This document shows, piece after piece, positions 24,018 to 36,447 of a DNA stretch of 64,000 nt. How positions within the stretch are numbered: position 1 is the stretch's first letter; each line of letters begins with the position of its first letter. The notes beneath the pieces are model-generated. The model saw nothing but the letters and a program-made list of their open reading frames with translations. It was not told the DNA's origin and searched no databases. The stretch comes from Ficedula albicollis (lineage: Eukaryota; Chordata; Aves; Passeriformes; Muscicapidae), in the NCBI RefSeq assembly GCF_000247815.1, contig NC_021674.1, forward strand, positions 83,630,513 to 83,694,512, given 5' to 3'. A program made the translations under genes and the position numbers.

Positions 24018-25050
24018 GTACAGAAGCTGTCTTTTATTTTATGGCAGAGCATTTAAACTTTATACCGTCTCTGTAGCAAAACAAATAGTTTCTGCATGAG
24101 ATTCCTTTACAAAATTGGGTGTCATGCTGAAATATCAATAGAGCAGTATGTATGACCTTTGTCACACATCATTTATTTCATGAAAAAATCCACCCAGCAG
24201 CAGATGGCATTTGGATATAAACAGATTTTGAAGTAAAGGGCTTTTGCTTAGTCTGATATACTTAATATATGTAAAGCAATTTTCTTGAGGCAGCACAGTA
24301 TGGTTCAGAATAACTTGATATTTTAGAAATTTCCAAGTGATAAGACTCAAATAGATCCCTTGTGAATAAGAGGCAGGGTCTTTGCAGAAAACTTGCAGAT
24401 ATCCTGAGTCACATAATGAAAGGAAGGAAGGACAGCTGGAGGCTGGAACAAGTGCTGGCTGGATAGTCCTGAAATGGGGAAAGATGGAGATTTCTGACTT
24501 CTGACAGAGGAGCAATGTTCCTTCTGTGCTCCCAAATTTGTACTTGCAGTATTAGTACAGTGGACTATCAGACAGTGGAGAGGATCAAGCTCCTTTAAGA
24601 CAGACTCCAGAAACTTACTGAGCCTGAGCCAAAAGTCAGCACCAAAAGTGGTTGCTGAGGATGGATGCAGGGAAACAACATCAGCTTAAGCAGGCCTGTT
24701 GTCACTTGAGGTTTGGTGCTTTCACAGGGGGTTTTGCCATATTGCAGAGGCTGCTAAGGCTTGTCCAGCCCTTTATCTCATGTTGCTCAACATGGACACC
24801 AGTGACACTCTCCAGGATCATATGGAACAGATCAAGAGAACTTACAGTGAGCTCTGGGAGAAAAAATGAGATGTAATGACTAAACTGATTTCCTCCTTAA
24901 TCCTTCAGGTCAAGGAGAAAGGCTCAAACTAGAGTGGATGTACCTTGCAAGTTAGCAGCTGGGAGCATTGTCAGTGTTTCAGACACTTTCAGTGTCTTTG
25001 CTTTTATGACCATGGTGCTTTATTCAGAAGAAAAACAGCAAACTAGTTGT
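24018..25050. other. Non-coding stretch
   Basis: No gene or repeat family was recognised. A minus-strand open frame of 117 codons (24,162-24,515) has no supporting feature. Confidence 0.45.
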
Positions 25051-25388
25051 TAGAGGCCTTTCAGTACCAGAAGGGGGCTTACAAGAAAGCTGGAGAGGGA
25101 GTTTTTACAAGGGCATGCAGTGATAGAACAGGGAAAAAGTCACCAAACATAAGGAAGGCAGATTTATGTTAGCTATTGGAAAGATATTTTTTCTGTAAGG
25201 ATGTTGAGGTACTGGAACAAGTTGCCCAGAGAAGTTGGATGCCCCATCCCTGGCAGTGCTCAAGGCCAGGTTGGATGGGACTGTGAACAACCTGGTCTAG
25301 TGGAAGGTGTCCCTGTGCATGGCAGGTGGGTTGGAACTAGAGGATCTTTAAAGTCCTTTCCTACCCAAACCATTCTATGATCCTACGA
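25051..25388 (+). mobile_element. CR1 LINE, 3' end fragment, relatively well preserved
   Basis: Forward CR1 tail: GAGGCCTTTCAGTACCAGAAG, GGGGCTTACAAGAAAGCTGG, AGGGAGTTTTTACAAGGGCA, GGTACTGGAACAAGTTGCCC, CAAGGCCAGGTTGGATGGGA, then GGTTGGAACTAGAGGATCTT and CCATTCTATGATCCTACGA. The preserved octamer-like tail makes this one of the younger CR1 copies in the window. It is 5'-truncated. Confidence 0.92.
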
Positions 25389-28300
25389 AAGTAAGAAATT
25401 AAAATGTGGGATAAGATATTTAGCCATAGATCATTAGACAATAGACAGGGAAATACAGTAGAAGCTGATGTTGGATATCGGGTTAATAACACCCACATGT
25501 CAAAATCACCTTTTTGTTGACTGTTATATTTGCATGAATTATCACAACAAAAACAAAACAAGCAATGGAATTGCTCAAAAGCTGCCCAACAGAAAACTAT
25601 CTGAAAACCACATCTATGAGCAGCATGTTCAAAGCAGCAAAATCTCCCCCAAATTGTCAAGAAAAGTCCTACGTTCCTCTTTGAGTACAGAGACACTCAG
25701 TGTTCTGATATTACTCTGAATGATCCAAGCCTTCATGATAGAGAAATATGTCATGAAGATATTTATTTTTTTCTGTCTGACAATAGCTGAAATGGAAAGC
25801 TGCCATCAAATATTATTAATGAAATAACCAATGTTACTGAAACAAAGAAAAAAATAATTTACTGTATTTAATACAATACAGAATATAACAACCATATCTA
25901 CTTCAGAGCATTAGAGAAAGTTTGAGGTGTGTTTGAGAGTACTGTGACTCAGGAAAGACTGACAAGACAGAACTGCTAGTCATTTTCCAACAAGGTGATG
26001 TTAGTGTCAGCTTTGTCCTATGTTAGAAATTACATTGTTTGTTAGAAACAATTGTTAGGAAAACAATGACAATACCACACTCAGGTTAATCAATTCTCCC
26101 CTAAAAGTGGCAGGAAAAGAAAATGCACTTTGCTAGTGGGAATTGCCATGCCCTCAGAATTAGTATGTACAGCTCCATCTTTTGGTTCTTGTGCTCCAAG
26201 ATCACTACATTTACATCTGGATGGCAAAAGAAGGAAGACTTATAAATCACACGTGTTCATGGGCTCAGGCACTTCCTCTTGTCAGGAATGGCAAGTTTTG
26301 TAAGCTATTTGAAAGGCACATCAAGTTAATGAAATAACTACCAGTTTTAATTAGCACTCCTGCAAGCTGTAATGCTCTCTTACCTGAAGCTGAGTGACAT
26401 CAAAAGATATGAAATTCTTTCTTGCCTTTGATGTTTTTTTCCATCTAGAATACTTCTGCTCTCATCCACTCAATCCTTATACCCATTTCCTAAAACAATT
26501 GAAGGACACTGATGGGAACCAATCCTTGGCAATGATGTACCTAAAGAGTCATGAACTGAATTACTGCTAAGAAGAACATTTGAATACAATAAATAACAAT
26601 ATTATCTTTATGGCTCTGGCTTAGTTAATTCTCAGATGATCTGTTATGAGGACAGCACATTTTCAACATGCTTGCATTTAAAATGGCATGCAAGAGTTCA
26701 TTAACCCATCACCTTGCTTCCTTTATAGTCTTGTAAACCTGAAGTCCTTCCTCATCCATTCAGTACAAAACACTAATGATTTTGTGATTCTTGGATAAAT
26801 GCAGGATTTTCTTAATGAAGCCTAAAACATATTTGAGATTCTTCTTTATCCAAACTGTAAGTTAGCTTGCTCTCTTCATGAATGTGTATTGCATAAAAAT
26901 ATAGCGTGTATTTTACTTATGGAAAATTTCTGAAAATTCTGAACAAAATATTACCTGTGGCTTTAAGTTGTTCCCAAATTACTGGTATAAAGTACCATTA
27001 ATTCAGGTTCAGATGGGTTAATTCTCTAACAAGCTGCAATGCTTTGTTTCTTGAGTATTGCTTGCATTCAAGACAGTTTAAAATATTAATCTAATTATAA
27101 ATGAAAGCCTTTTGGTGTCCAATTATTAACAATCTCCTTTATTATCTAATGGATACTTTACAGCAATTAACTTGAAACTCAGTGGGCTTGACCTTGCTTT
27201 CACTGAAATCAATAGAAAATCTCTCACAGAGTTCAATGGAGTATGACTAGCCTTGCTATGTAATGAGCTATTATTAATGCCTATTTTGCTATCATAATTA
27301 TGTCCTGATACTAAGCTTATAGTTTCATAAAAAAAGAAAAGAGAAGAAAAAGGAAAAAAAGAAAACAAACCACCAAAAGGCCCCAGTAAAATATAAAAAC
27401 AAAATCAGAAATTTTAGCTTTCCCATAAGCATTCTTCCTGAAATATTAATATTAATATTTATATGGAATATTTAATAAAGTAGAACACACAGGTTGCCAA
27501 ACAGGTAAAACGACTAATTGCTTTCTGTGGATGATCTGTATTTATGAAAACCCTTTAATGAACTCCATGAGTTATGGAAACTGCACCACAAGGGATAGGA
27601 AGACTTAATAACTTGGCATAAGTTATTAAGGTATTTTCTCCATGAAAAGAATTAATCCACAGTCTCACTTGGAACTTACGCATTCTATTGATACCACTTA
27701 CATTCATATTTAGGTTGTTAATTCTTATCTTTATGGTTATCTGCAGGTGGTTAAGGAGGAGAATAATAAATAGTGGATTTAATTGAAACTTGCAATTTAA
27801 ATGTAGGTCTACTTAGAGCTTTGTTTCCTCATATCTGCAATTGCAAACTCCAGAACAATATATAACAACAATATTCACACATAAAAGACTAACTCAGAGC
27901 ACAGGGACCTGATACAAGTTGGACACAACTTTTGCACGGGTGAACCTATTGTTCTTGGGAATCCTCAAGCTCTTTGGTATACTTACTTATTTATTAAAAA
28001 AAAATGGGTCAATCTCGTTAAGTTACAAACATCTTGTTTTACAAATGGTCCTTGGGGAATGTAGACATCTCAGCCAGAATGTTGAGTATTCTCCTAAAAA
28101 TTTCATAGTGTTAAGTATGTCTTTATTGCAACATCTGGATGGATATCATATATTATTTCCCCTTTGGGAATGAAGGTGGGCAATGTTTTAATTTCACCTT
28201 TATTCCAAAACATGAGTGGAGTTACTGTACTTATATATAAATACATAAATAAATAAGTACATTTGAAAGTTCCCTTAAATACTAGTTTACACTAATTTAG

Positions 28301-28607
28301 TGTAATAAAGAAGACACATTCTCACTGCAGAGCTTAGGAAGTTCATCACTGTGAATTCCATGCTGGTAAGATAAAGAATTTTTAACTCATTTGTGTGCTC
28401 TGCTCTGCCCAAGAAGTACCATGGAGGCTCCTCTCCCCTGATACCACCAGTGTGGGTCAGCCTCACCTGATTACTGCCTTTCTTTGGCTAAAATCTTGTA
28501 CATTGGTTGCTTTTCAGCATTTACCTGTGTGGTAAAAATTCAGTGCAGATTAGAAGCAGACTAATCGATTTGTGGAACACAAAACCTGACTTCATCTTTC
28601 TTGTAAG
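25389..28607. other. AT-rich non-coding stretch
   Basis: No gene or repeat family was recognised. A purine-rich A/G tract lies at 27,328-27,366 and a TATA/AATA-rich patch at about 28,230-28,262. The sequence looks like ordinary intergenic or intronic DNA. Confidence 0.5.
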
Positions 28608-28857
28608 ACCCTGTTAGATACTGGAAGGCAGCAATAAAGTTTCTGTGGAGATATCTCATCCAGGCTGAACAACTCCTACTCGCTCAGCCTTTCCTTGGGC
28701 AGCAATAAAGTTTCTGTGGAGATATCTCACCCAGGCTGAGCAACTCCTACTCTCTCAGCCTTTCCTTATAGGAGAGATGTTCCATCCCTCTAGGTATCTT
28801 CATGGCCCTCTTGTGGACCCACTCCACAAGGCCCATGTTTTTTCTGTGCTGAAAACA
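28608..28857 (-). mobile_element. CR1 LINE fragment with internal duplication
   Basis: The reverse complement of the CR1 segment around the 'CAGCCTGGAGAAGAGAAGGCT' region. On + it shows CAGGCTGA(A/G)CAACTCCTACT, CTCAGCCTTTCCTTATAGGAG, GATGTTCCATCCCTCTAGG, TGGCCCTCTTGTGGACCCACT. About 71 bp of it is doubled in tandem, so the duplication happened after insertion. The 3' end is absent. Confidence 0.85.
28627..28768. repeat. Two-copy tandem duplication inside a CR1, 71-bp unit
   Basis: Copies at 28,627-28,697 and 28,698-28,768 start GGCAGCAATAAAGTTTCTGT. About three differences (CATCC/CACCC, GAACAAC/GAGCAAC, CTCGC/CTCTC). The CR1 consensus has this segment once. Confidence 0.93.
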
Positions 28858-28861
28858 GCTT

Positions 28862-28977
28862 CTTCCACCAGAGTTCTATTGCTTTCACTATAAATGTTGA
28901 TTAAATCTGTAAAAAAAAACTTCCACCAGAGTTCTATTGCTTTCACTATAAGTGTTGATTAAATCTGTAGAAAAAAC
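28862..28977. repeat. Two-copy tandem duplication, 58-bp unit
   Basis: Copies at 28,862-28,919 and 28,920-28,977 start CTTCCACCAGAGTTCTATTG and end with an A run. There is one internal A/G difference and a change in the A run. It lies within 100 bp of the duplicated CR1 block. Confidence 0.93.
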
Positions 28978-29654
28978 CTTTAAATACTTGAATGCTGTAG
29001 CCAAACCTTAGATATACAGCTGTGGTGTTCTCTGTGTGCTGTTGTAAGGTGGTTACATCAGTGAGTAACAGAAAAGCAACTTTAAGATTTATTGCACTAA
29101 TTCAACTCCCTGAAGAGGGGTTGGAGCAACACATAATCCAAAGAGTCATCTTGAAAATCAGTTCCTCAAGAGATGGAAATAAAGGATCCAAGGTAGTCAA
29201 TAAACAGAAATTATAAAAACTTAATGGAATTTTTGAAGGGTAGTTTTTCTGACCATTAAGTGGAAGAAAGAGACTATATACAAATGAATTGCCAAATTAT
29301 TCATCAGTCAATGACATTCTTCAATGAGATGGTCTGTGAAAGTCTAGGCCTCAATTATTTTCATCCTTGTTCCTTTAGAGATTTTAACAAAGGTCCTTAA
29401 AAGAAATGGTCCCAAGACTGATTGAGTGGATGTGCACTGAAATGTCTTCCTTTGCCCACTTTAACACATTCCTCTTTTATGTCACTAGAGAAGAGAAACA
29501 ACAGCCATTACTTTGCTGTTTCTTTTCACTTGTTTTCATGCCAGTGTTTTTGTAGGCACTGCAGCTGTTGGTTTAGAGCCCTTGCTTTGTCAGTGGTTGG
29601 CTTCACAATAACTGAACTAATAACTTCTTCACACTTAGTCTCCTTTCTTTTTAT
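28978..29654. other. Non-coding stretch
   Basis: No gene or repeat was recognised. The short open frames (for example 29,422-29,679 +) run into a CR1 and are not supported. Confidence 0.45.
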
Positions 29655-29835
29655 AAAATCACCGAATCAGAATGGGTAAAGTTAAAAGGCACCACAGTGG
29701 ATCATCTGGCCCAATGTCCCTACTTATTTAGGGTTATCTTAGACCACATTGCACAGGATTGTGTCTAGATGGTTCTATCCCTTTGTGGGGATGAAGATAT
29801 TTCTGTCCTTGGTCAGGTTGTAGCTTCTAGAGTTG
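29655..29835 (-). mobile_element. CR1 LINE, 3' end fragment, older subfamily
   Basis: Reverse-orientation CR1: an AAAATCACCGAATCAGAATGGG start, then GATCATCTGGCCCAATGTCC, then TTAGACCACATTGCACAGGATT and GTGTCTAGATGGTTCTATCC. The 'CATTGCACAGGATTGTGTC' block is typical of one group of avian CR1 tails. Diverged and 5'-truncated. Confidence 0.82.
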
Positions 29836-30600
29836 CATATACTGACTCACAAAAGTAGTTAATGTTTAGACTAATTTTTACAAAAAAGTATCTCTGTTCA
29901 TCAAGGTCTAGAGGCACTTTTAAAATGAGGAGCTGTAAAGAGCACTCTTTATCATTGTGCACAGTAGGAATTGAAGAGAGAACAGATTTTTTACTGTTAA
30001 AAGAGCACAAGCAGATGATGAATGATGCTGAAATAATACCAGCACCATCTTAGCATGCTGGTTTGTTGACTAAAGGTTATTCAATATGTGGAAGTGTGAA
30101 CCTGGAAGTCATTGTCAAAATAATGTCTTATTCAATCCACTGTAGCACTCAATCATTGTTATGTCTTAGTCATAATGCACAAAAGCAGGGAACTCAATTC
30201 CATGTTGGCCTACCCTCTCTACTGTACCCTAAGCTTTCTTCCCACACCTGAGGGAGTGGATTTTGAAGCATGATAATGCTTATGTCTTTGTAAGTCAGTA
30301 TCTGTAAGTATGTGGAAACAACAATATTAAACAGGTTTCTGGTGCCAACCAAAGAAGCATAAAAACCTCCAAGTGAAAAACTTCTGAAAGCCTCTGATAT
30401 GGTGGCTCAGTTGAGTACTTGTCATACTCCTGTCATGTCCTAGTCACAACAGGTTTTGCTAAGTTAATAGATCCAGGACTATTGCGAAGAGGTTACATCA
30501 ATCAACCAGAAAAACTTTATGGAAAAGTCAGTCTGTCTCCAAGTCTTCACAGAATTTCTCTGACCACAGAGCAAATAGTATGTTTTCCACTCCAATTCTT
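29836..30600. other. Non-coding stretch
   Basis: Nothing was recognised. AT-rich, with only short chance frames. Confidence 0.45.
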
Positions 30601-31010
30601 TGTGTGAAAAGAAAAAGGGGGATCTTTTGGTGTATCCTTGCTTCTCCTCCTTTGCCTTCTCTTGCAGCAGCACACATGGGCTGTCTCCTGGACACCAGCA
30701 AATGCAAAGCTGAAAGCTCTCTGGCAGACAGTTGGGCTATACCCAGGATTAAAGGAAACATATTTTGCAAGAAAGAAGATTTCTAAACTGGGTCGTAGGC
30801 AGAATGTAGAAGCCTGAAGCAAACCTGAATACAGCTTAGATATGAGCTTAGTTCTGGACATATATAACCCCCCCCTAACAATAAACCTGGGAATAGCAAC
30901 CAGCATTCCAAACTTTCTTCTTCCAACCAAGTGCCTTAAAGTCCAGGCTACAACAGCCATACCCTTCAGGCAGCCTCTCCTTGTACATCACCATCAGGAC
31001 AGTATTGCTT
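30601..31010 (+). other. Possible unrecognised LTR-like element
   Basis: The segment starts TGTGTGAAAAGAAAAAGGGGG and ends near CAACACACTGGCA. It contains TATATAA (30,861-30,867), a C8 run, and AATAAA (30,880-30,885) only 13 bp later, a compressed TATA/polyA layout found in some avian retroviral LTRs. No family match could be recalled, no primer-binding site follows and no target-site duplication was confirmed. It may equally be ordinary unique sequence. Confidence 0.2.
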
Positions 31011-34000
31011 TCAACACACTGGCATATATTCAATAGGGAAAAAACCAGGAATTCCCTAATGACTTAGCCATGGTGGTGAGTGTGTATTTCTGGAGATATA
31101 TATTTGAACTTCTGCAGGTGGAGAGAAGCTACAGACTGTAAATACCTGAGCTTTCACTACAAATGTACAATATTAAAGGTAACGACTGCAATTTTAGAGA
31201 AACAAAGCACAGTTTTCAGTCATCTGAAAATTAATGCTAAGTGGTCTTAAATCCTGGGTGAAAAATTCATGTTTCCTGCACTCTTTTCCATCCCCATTGG
31301 AAAGGGACAGTCCTTGTTTAACAGCTTTAACAAATCACACCTTGCTGGGGTCTTGGAATGACTGAGAGCCCTCCCTAGGCCTCACAAGGTGTCTGTGAGG
31401 GTGTTGTCTTCCTTTCCATGATGTCTGCATTCTTCACCTCTCAAAGCAATCCTACTTTGGACAGGGGGCCTGTAGTGAAGAAGTGAGATTTAGTGGTAGG
31501 ACCAGTGTAGCTCTAGCACCTTGCTCCCAGCTCAGCTCAACTCGTAGCCACTTCTGGCTGCAAAATCATCACGGCCTTCAGGATCACAGAGACAATTTCC
31601 ACCTGTCCTCACTCCTCTTGAGGACCACAATATCTCACCACAACAAGAAAGGAGGAGCTCCAACACTTAGAGTTTAAGACTTGGAACAAAGGCAGACAGA
31701 AAAGGACTGGCCCCAAAGATGCTAAATTGTAGAGAACAGGAGTGCAGGCTGCCAGTTTTGAAGAGGAAGGGAAATCAACCAGGCTGACATGTCTAATTTG
31801 CAGACCTAATCTGGCTCCATCACTTTCTGAGACTTCTCAGCATGTTACTCTTCATGACTCTTGGAGATACTCGAGGAGTATTGTTGATAGTTGCTGTGCT
31901 GAATGAACTGCACTTTATTGACATGCATTCCTTGTTGTTTTCCCAGTTTATGAAATATTCAGAGATTGCAAGAAGCATGGACCACTTCAGAGAAAGAAGG
32001 TAGAGGTGGAGGTAGAAAATTGCCTAAGTTGAAAGTGTAACTCTGGATTGTATTTTTGAAAATGTTGGGTCATGTGTGTCAGGGCTGGTGAGACTCCCTG
32101 TTCACACTGCAAAAATCTCTGAGAAGTATGGAAATGGCATTAACAAACTCTGCCAGCCCTTTGAATATTTTAAGGAAGGAATAACAAGTTTTTAGTTCTT
32201 TCATTTCTTTGGCAAAGTGTAGGCAAGGTGCAAACCATTGTTATAAATATCTGGTATGAAGGAACTCAAAATACCTTTTAGGTTTCTAGGTCAGTGGTGT
32301 ACAAACACATATTTAATTCCTAAAGGGCAAAATAAACAACATCTTTAAAATAATGATGAGCTAATAAGTCACAAACAGTGACAAAATGAGCATGTGACTT
32401 TGCTAGTTTGCAAATTCCAAAATAATACTCAATAACTCAGCTGCAAGGTACATGCCCCTCACCAATAACATTATCTATAAAAAGTGACATGGTGTAAATT
32501 GTATCCCTCTCACAGTGTTGGCTGCTTAATTGCCTGTGTCCATTGTGACAAGTGCTGCCCTGTCAGCATGCTAACTAATTGAAAATTGTTGTATGGTGGA
32601 AGATCAATACAACTTTAACAAGAAAAAAATATGACAGAGTTCTGAAAGCAAGAAAATAACCAAATTTAGCAATTGTGATTGTCTTCTGAAGATGCACAGA
32701 CATTGATTGGTGTTCCATGGGTTCAACCAATGGGTTTTCAAATGTTCATATTTTGAAAATACTATTTCTTCTGGCAGGATCAAATTGGAGAGATAGGTGA
32801 AGCTGTTGAATTTTTATTTGAAAGCCATCTATTGTCTATTTTTAATTAAAATAGCTAATGGTCTGTATTGATTCCTTAAATGTGCTATCCTAGATAAATC
32901 ATTTGTACTTATCCTTAGTTATTTATGTTTAAGCATTTTAGGGCTTCACTAAATGCTTTCACAGAGAATATTTGGTAAGACAAGACCAGCAGAAGTATAA
33001 TAAATTACTTAGCTTCTCTGAATATTTTAAGTGTACACTCAAATACACAAAGATGAGCCTTTCAGTATTTTTACTTGCAAAACACTGAAGGCACCATTGT
33101 TCAGCCAACATACTTCTTCTCAGAAGACTTGCATAAGAAAATCTAAATTCAAAATTAAGCTCTTAAGCTAAATTTATGCCAGTAGGTCCCCTAGATTTTT
33201 GAACTTTATTACAGATTCGCCATATTATGAGTTTAAAGGAACATTAAAATCGATTATATACACACAAACACACATAGATATATATATATAAATTTGCCAA
33301 GGATTTACACTATCTTATAACTTAGAAACATCATAACCTTGTTTGATGCACTCAGAAAGCAGCCAGCACCCACTTTTCTTGGTGAATTAAGGCTAAGGAT
33401 TTAAAAGGCATTCTGCCCCTCTGGAATTAAAAAGAGGTCCTGAAACACATATGCAGGGTGTGAATTGCATGAAGGTATGATTGTAAACCATAGCTCATTT
33501 CTATCACTTGTATGTTATATGCAAATTTCTTATTTAATTCCAAGATACCTAAAATTCATGTAAATTCTATTATAGGAAGTAGATTTAGGGAAAATGTAAA
33601 AGCAAGCCCTTCCAAAAATTACTATAAATTTTGTTTTCAAAATGGTTTAATATTTTGGTTTAACCATCACGTAAAGGTCTTTCTGTTTAGTTTAGTTTTG
33701 TTTTGAGAACACTCAAACCAGTTAATATATGATAATTTTTACAGAGATAATTAAAATAATTTGGTTTGCCAAAGACAACACAAGATATCAGACCAAATTC
33801 AATATGTGATTATTAAAAACAGTCCATGGAAAAAAATCAGATATATAGGTCATATTTTTTCTCCATAGCAGTCATTAAGTGGTGTCTATAGTGGTATCAT
33901 ATAGTGGTATCTATTTCTTCCTAATCTGATAGGAAGGACCATTTATTTATTTAAATTTCCAGTTCTTACAGTTATTGGTATGTACAAAACCCATGTTTGT

Positions 34001-35175
34001 CTTATGACAAAACAAGCCACCCATTTTTCCAATAGCAAAAACAAACAAAAGACAACATGTTTTCAAAGACCACTGAAAGAATTTATCCTGGCTAATTTTT
34101 TTTAAATTGTCTTCCTGAAGACACACTGGAAAACAAAATTAGGAAAGTTAGCATAAATAGACTTGGAAAACAATTGATCTATGACTGCTCCTATCTCAGA
34201 TTAAACTAATAAAATCAGAGCAGAGATAAATTGTCCACGTCTACCTCTGTCTAGGGCGATATCACAGAACCTAATCCTTTATCTAAAACATCTCTCAGAC
34301 TATCTGTTATTTCCCAGTCCAAAAAAAACCTACAGAGACCCAGGTGACTGTAAATAACTGATTCTTATGGACAAAACCTACAGTATTATGATGATAATTT
34401 AGGGCAATTGTAGAAGTGTGGCAGTTCCTCCTCTTTAGTCAGGGAACCATGCCTTCCATATGTCACAGAGAGTAACAGAGCAGAACTATGTAGTACAAGG
34501 GAAGGAAAAGCCTGTTCTTGTGTCTTTAGTGCAGGCTAGCACATAACTTTGTGAAGCTCAAGACCTTTACTTGGAGACTATAGCTGTAGTGAAAAACAAG
34601 GAGGAAAAACAGTGTAAAGGGAGGGAAGAAGAAAGAATATGGGCCTGGAGATATGCCTCCATCCATGAGGGTGTAGTTGTAAAATCCACATAAAGCCAGT
34701 TTACAAAAGCAAAAGGAAAAAAAAACGAGGGAAAGTTTGCATGCACATAAACAAAGAGAAAATAAATTCATCTCTACTTCCCAGGATCTGTATTCAAAAA
34801 GAATTTAGAAATTGCAAGGCTGTGGGACATTTTGCACTACTTTAAATGATGTAATACTCCTTGTGGGTCCCCCTACTGCAAATCTATACCCAGAACAGCT
34901 ATGCCTACTCAATATTACACCAAGGTTTAGGAAATGGTTTTTGTTTCAAATCTGTATCATGTGGCTAATTTTTAAGCAAGGAAGAAGGACAACATACAAA
35001 TAATGATCTACATATGAGATGAACTGCATCTCATTTCACACTTAGTTTTGTTGAATGAAATATTTAATTACTACTTCAAGGACCTCCAAGGAACTGATAG
35101 AACTGAAATGTGTTTTGCTTAATGTTCATTAAATCTAATCAACATAAGCTCATGATCTTCTAACTTCAAAGAGGT
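31011..35175. other. AT-rich non-coding stretch
   Basis: A short TA/CA dinucleotide tract lies at 33,255-33,290. The GC-richer patch at 31,480-31,680 has an open frame of 64 codons with no recognisable product. Nothing else was recognised. Confidence 0.5.
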
Positions 35176-35620
<445 letters not shown>

Positions 35621-36345
35621 TTGTAATTTATTTATTTTTTAAAAAGCGAAGTATAATAATTTTGATTAGGTTGACGACCTGTTGTCATATTTTGAACTGA
35701 AACATTGACCAAAAATATATGCCACAGTTACTTTCATGACATCTGTAATTTAGCATGCATTTATTTCTAAAATCATTAAGAAAATACAATATTTTGGCAT
35801 TACTCTTACTCTATCACATTTTGAAATGTTCAGTCAAGGACTCTGACATCGCTTTTTAGAAGAAGAATAGAAGTATATATTTCTCCTATTTAAATGATCA
35901 GAAGTGATAAGCATGACTATTTCTTATCCATAAAAAATCACTGAATGTCATTGACATTACACTTTTCTGAGTACAAATTTTCTGGATAAACATCAGGCAG
36001 TCTTCTTCCTCTGCTTTCTGTCCATTCTACCAGGTTTTATCTGATCATTTTTTGTCTCAGTTTCAGCTCTCTGAACAGGGGTTCTTTTTCAACGTGGAAG
36101 ACTGATACACATTGTATGAAGAGTTCTTAAAAAGTTAGATGATAGCAGCTGGAAGTTTTCAGTAAAGGTCTGAAAGGATTTTTAATGGTGACTGAATTAG
36201 AAAGGATGTCTTGAGCCTTCTTCTGCAGAGTAATTAATTATTTGGGAAGTATTTAAGGAAATATCTTTTACTCAGTTTCTCTGTAGCTTGGATTATAAAG
36301 CTTTGAAACATGAATTCAATTTTCTGGACTGTACTTACATGAAAG
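35621..36345. other. AT-rich non-coding stretch
   Basis: No gene or repeat was recognised downstream of the C run. Confidence 0.5.
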
Positions 36346-36447
36346 AATTATCACATTTAAGAAGTTGTAGCAATAATAAACATGAATGCAGTGTACAATT
36401 ATCACATTTAAGAAGTCGGAGCAATAATAAACATGAATGCAGTGTAT
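36346..36447. repeat. Two-copy tandem duplication, 51-bp unit
   Basis: Copies at 36,346-36,396 and 36,397-36,447 contain ATTATCACATTTAAGAAGT and GCAATAATAAACATGAATGC. About two differences (GTTGTAGC against GTCGGAGC). The unit is a multiple of three, so a chance minus-strand frame runs through both copies. Confidence 0.93.
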
